A DNA stretch of 7,067 nt from CAZWBR01 sp964404205 (lineage in GTDB: Bacteria > Bacteroidota > Bacteroidia > Bacteroidales > Prolixibacteraceae): positions 1 to 7,067 of the forward strand of contig CAYOJD010000140.1 in the NCBI GenBank assembly GCA_964404205.1, in the 5' to 3' direction. Under the pieces are notes generated by a model. That model was given only the letters and a program-made list of their open reading frames with translations. It did no database searches and had not been told where the DNA came from. The translations under genes and the position numbers were made by a program. Position 1 is the first letter of the stretch. Each line of letters opens with the position of its first letter. Shown here piece after piece: positions 6,024 through 7,067 of this stretch.

Positions 6024-7067
6024 ATGAATATTTCGTACAGTTGGTTGAAAGAATATATCAACCTGTCGCTGACCCCCGATGAAACTGCTGCTGCGCTAAC
6101 CCGTCTCGGACTGGAAACCGGCAGTGTTGAAGAGGTTGAAACCATTAAAGGTGGACTGAAAGGCCTCGTTGTAGGCGAAGTGGTTACCTGTGCCAAACAT
6201 CCAAATTCAGATCATTTGAGCGTTACAACGGTAAATGTGGGCACCGGCGAGTTGCTTCCTATTGTTTGTGGGGCGCCGAATGTTGCTGCCGGCCAAAAGG
6301 TTATTGTGGCTACAGTAGGCACCATCCTTTACAAAGGCGACGAACAGTTTACCATTCAGAAATCGAAAATCAGAGGTGAAGCGTCGCAGGGTATGATTTG
6401 TGCCGAAGATGAAATTGGAATTGGTTCCGACCATAGCGGCATTATGGTACTTCAAAGCGATGCTGTGCCAGGAACAGCTGCTGCGAAATATTTCAATATC
6501 CAGAGCGATTTTGTGTTGGAGGTTGATTTAACGCCCAATCGGATTGACAGCGGTTCGCATATTGGTGTGGCCCGCGATTTGGCTGCCTATCTTCAACAAA
6601 GCGATCCGGCTGTAGCTTACAGTCGCCCGTCGGTCGACCATTTTAAAGCGGATAACCACAGTTTGACTATTCCGGTTGAAGTTGAAAATGCCGAAGCTTG
6701 TCCTCGTTATTCGGGAGTATCGATTTCGGGGGTAAAAGTTGGTGAGTCGCCTGACTGGTTGAAAAACCGGCTGTTGACTATCGGTCTGAAACCGATTAAT
6801 AACGTAGTGGATATCACCAATTATGTCCTTTTCGAAACCGGCCAGCCTTTGCATGCTTTCGATGTTGCCGAAATTAAAGGGGGCAAAGTCGTTGTTAAAA
6901 CCCTTCCGCAAGCGACAAAATTCATTACGCTCGATGGTTTGGAACGCGAATTGTCTGACAGGGATTTGATGATTTGCAATAACGAATCCGGAATGTGTAT
7001 CGGTGGCGTTTTTGGAGGCATTGAATCGGGAATCAAAGATACGACAACCGATGTTTTCCTCGAAAGC
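6024..7067 (+). CDS. pheT: Phenylalanyl-tRNA synthetase beta subunit (3' end cut by window)
   Basis: Beta chain of the cytoplasmic (alpha-beta)2 enzyme that charges tRNA-Phe with phenylalanine. The first 348 codons are present; complete bacterial PheT proteins have about 800, so more than half lies beyond the right edge. The N-terminus MNISYSWLKEYINL with TRLGLETGSVEEV is the typical beta-chain opening. Residues of about 45-155 form the OB-fold tRNA-binding domain (VVGEVVTCAKHPNSDHLSV, IVCGAPNVAAGQKV, KSKIRGEASQGMICAEDEIG). VDLTPNRIDSGSHIGVARDLAAY follows at about 169-191. The B3/B4 domain then starts, with IGLKPINNVVDITNYVLFET at 253-272, GQPLHAFD at 273-280 and FGGIESG near the end; this domain carries the editing site in the family. 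The start is ATG at 6024; the ATG at 6004 is out of frame and stops at once. pheS is not immediately upstream, unlike in E. coli and many other bacteria; the gene has its own candidate promoter. Confidence 0.98.
   Translation, partial: MNISYSWLKEYINLSLTPDETAAALTRLGLETGSVEEVETIKGGLKGLVVGEVVTCAKHPNSDHLSVTTVNVGTGELLPIVCGAPNVAAGQKVIVATVGTILYKGDEQFTIQKSKIRGEASQGMICAEDEIGIGSDHSGIMVLQSDAVPGTAAAKYFNIQSDFVLEVDLTPNRIDSGSHIGVARDLAAYLQQSDPAVAYSRPSVDHFKADNHSLTIPVEVENAEACPRYSGVSISGVKVGESPDWLKNRLLTIGLKPINNVVDITNYVLFETGQPLHAFDVAEIKGGKVVVKTLPQATKFITLDGLERELSDRDLMICNNESGMCIGGVFGGIESGIKDTTTDVFLES

Noticed and set aside
6002..7036. Minus-strand open frames opposite pheT
   Set aside because: Antisense shadows of a clear PheT coding sequence.
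1..7067. A hidden CRISPR array, tRNA or rRNA gene, insertion sequence or defence island
   Set aside because: No regularly spaced repeats, no tRNA-like segments or rRNA-like sequence, no transposase motifs, and all confident genes are housekeeping or small hypothetical proteins.

Overview
This window looks like ordinary chromosomal DNA from a member of the Bacteroidota, probably from the Bacteroidales/Marinilabiliales side (an inference, not a measurement). The evidence is an aconitase of mitochondrial type, no Shine-Dalgarno sequences but A-rich leaders before the starts, promoter-like sequences resembling the TTG / TAnnTTTG consensus of this phylum, and short acidic proteins of a kind I associate with these genomes. 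Six genes are supported, two of them cut by the window edges. No rRNA, tRNA, CRISPR array, insertion sequence or phage gene is visible.

Layout, left to right. (1) Positions 1-1208, minus strand: a MacB/FtsX-type ABC transporter permease whose last few codons lie off the left edge. (2) A 121-base divergent spacer. (3) Positions 1330-3597, plus strand: a full-length [4Fe-4S] aconitase, followed by a strong hairpin terminator. (4) A 280-base spacer with a candidate promoter. (5) Positions 3878-4066: a 62-residue protein with a basic N-terminal third and an acidic C-terminal part; its stop codon lies inside a small terminator-like hairpin. (6) Positions 4136-5047: miaA, the tRNA A37 dimethylallyltransferase. 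(7) A 309-base stretch without a convincing gene but with several inverted repeats. (8) Positions 5357-5725, minus strand: a 122-residue protein with a very acidic tail, convergent with miaA and with its own terminator. (9) A 298-base AT-rich divergent spacer with a hairpin and a candidate pheT promoter. (10) Positions 6024 to the right edge: the first 348 codons of pheT, the phenylalanyl-tRNA synthetase beta chain.

The genes do not form one pathway. They are housekeeping functions: the TCA cycle (aconitase), tRNA modification (MiaA), tRNA charging (PheT) and envelope transport (permease), interspersed with two small uncharacterised acidic proteins. Strand switches and terminators between the genes suggest mostly single-gene transcription units; the 62-residue gene and miaA could be co-transcribed. 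I found no evidence of a new defence, mobile or biosynthetic system. The parts most worth a second look are the two small acidic proteins, the stop codon inside a terminator ahead of miaA, the unexplained spacer after miaA, and the residue-level match of the aconitase to the mitochondrial enzyme.
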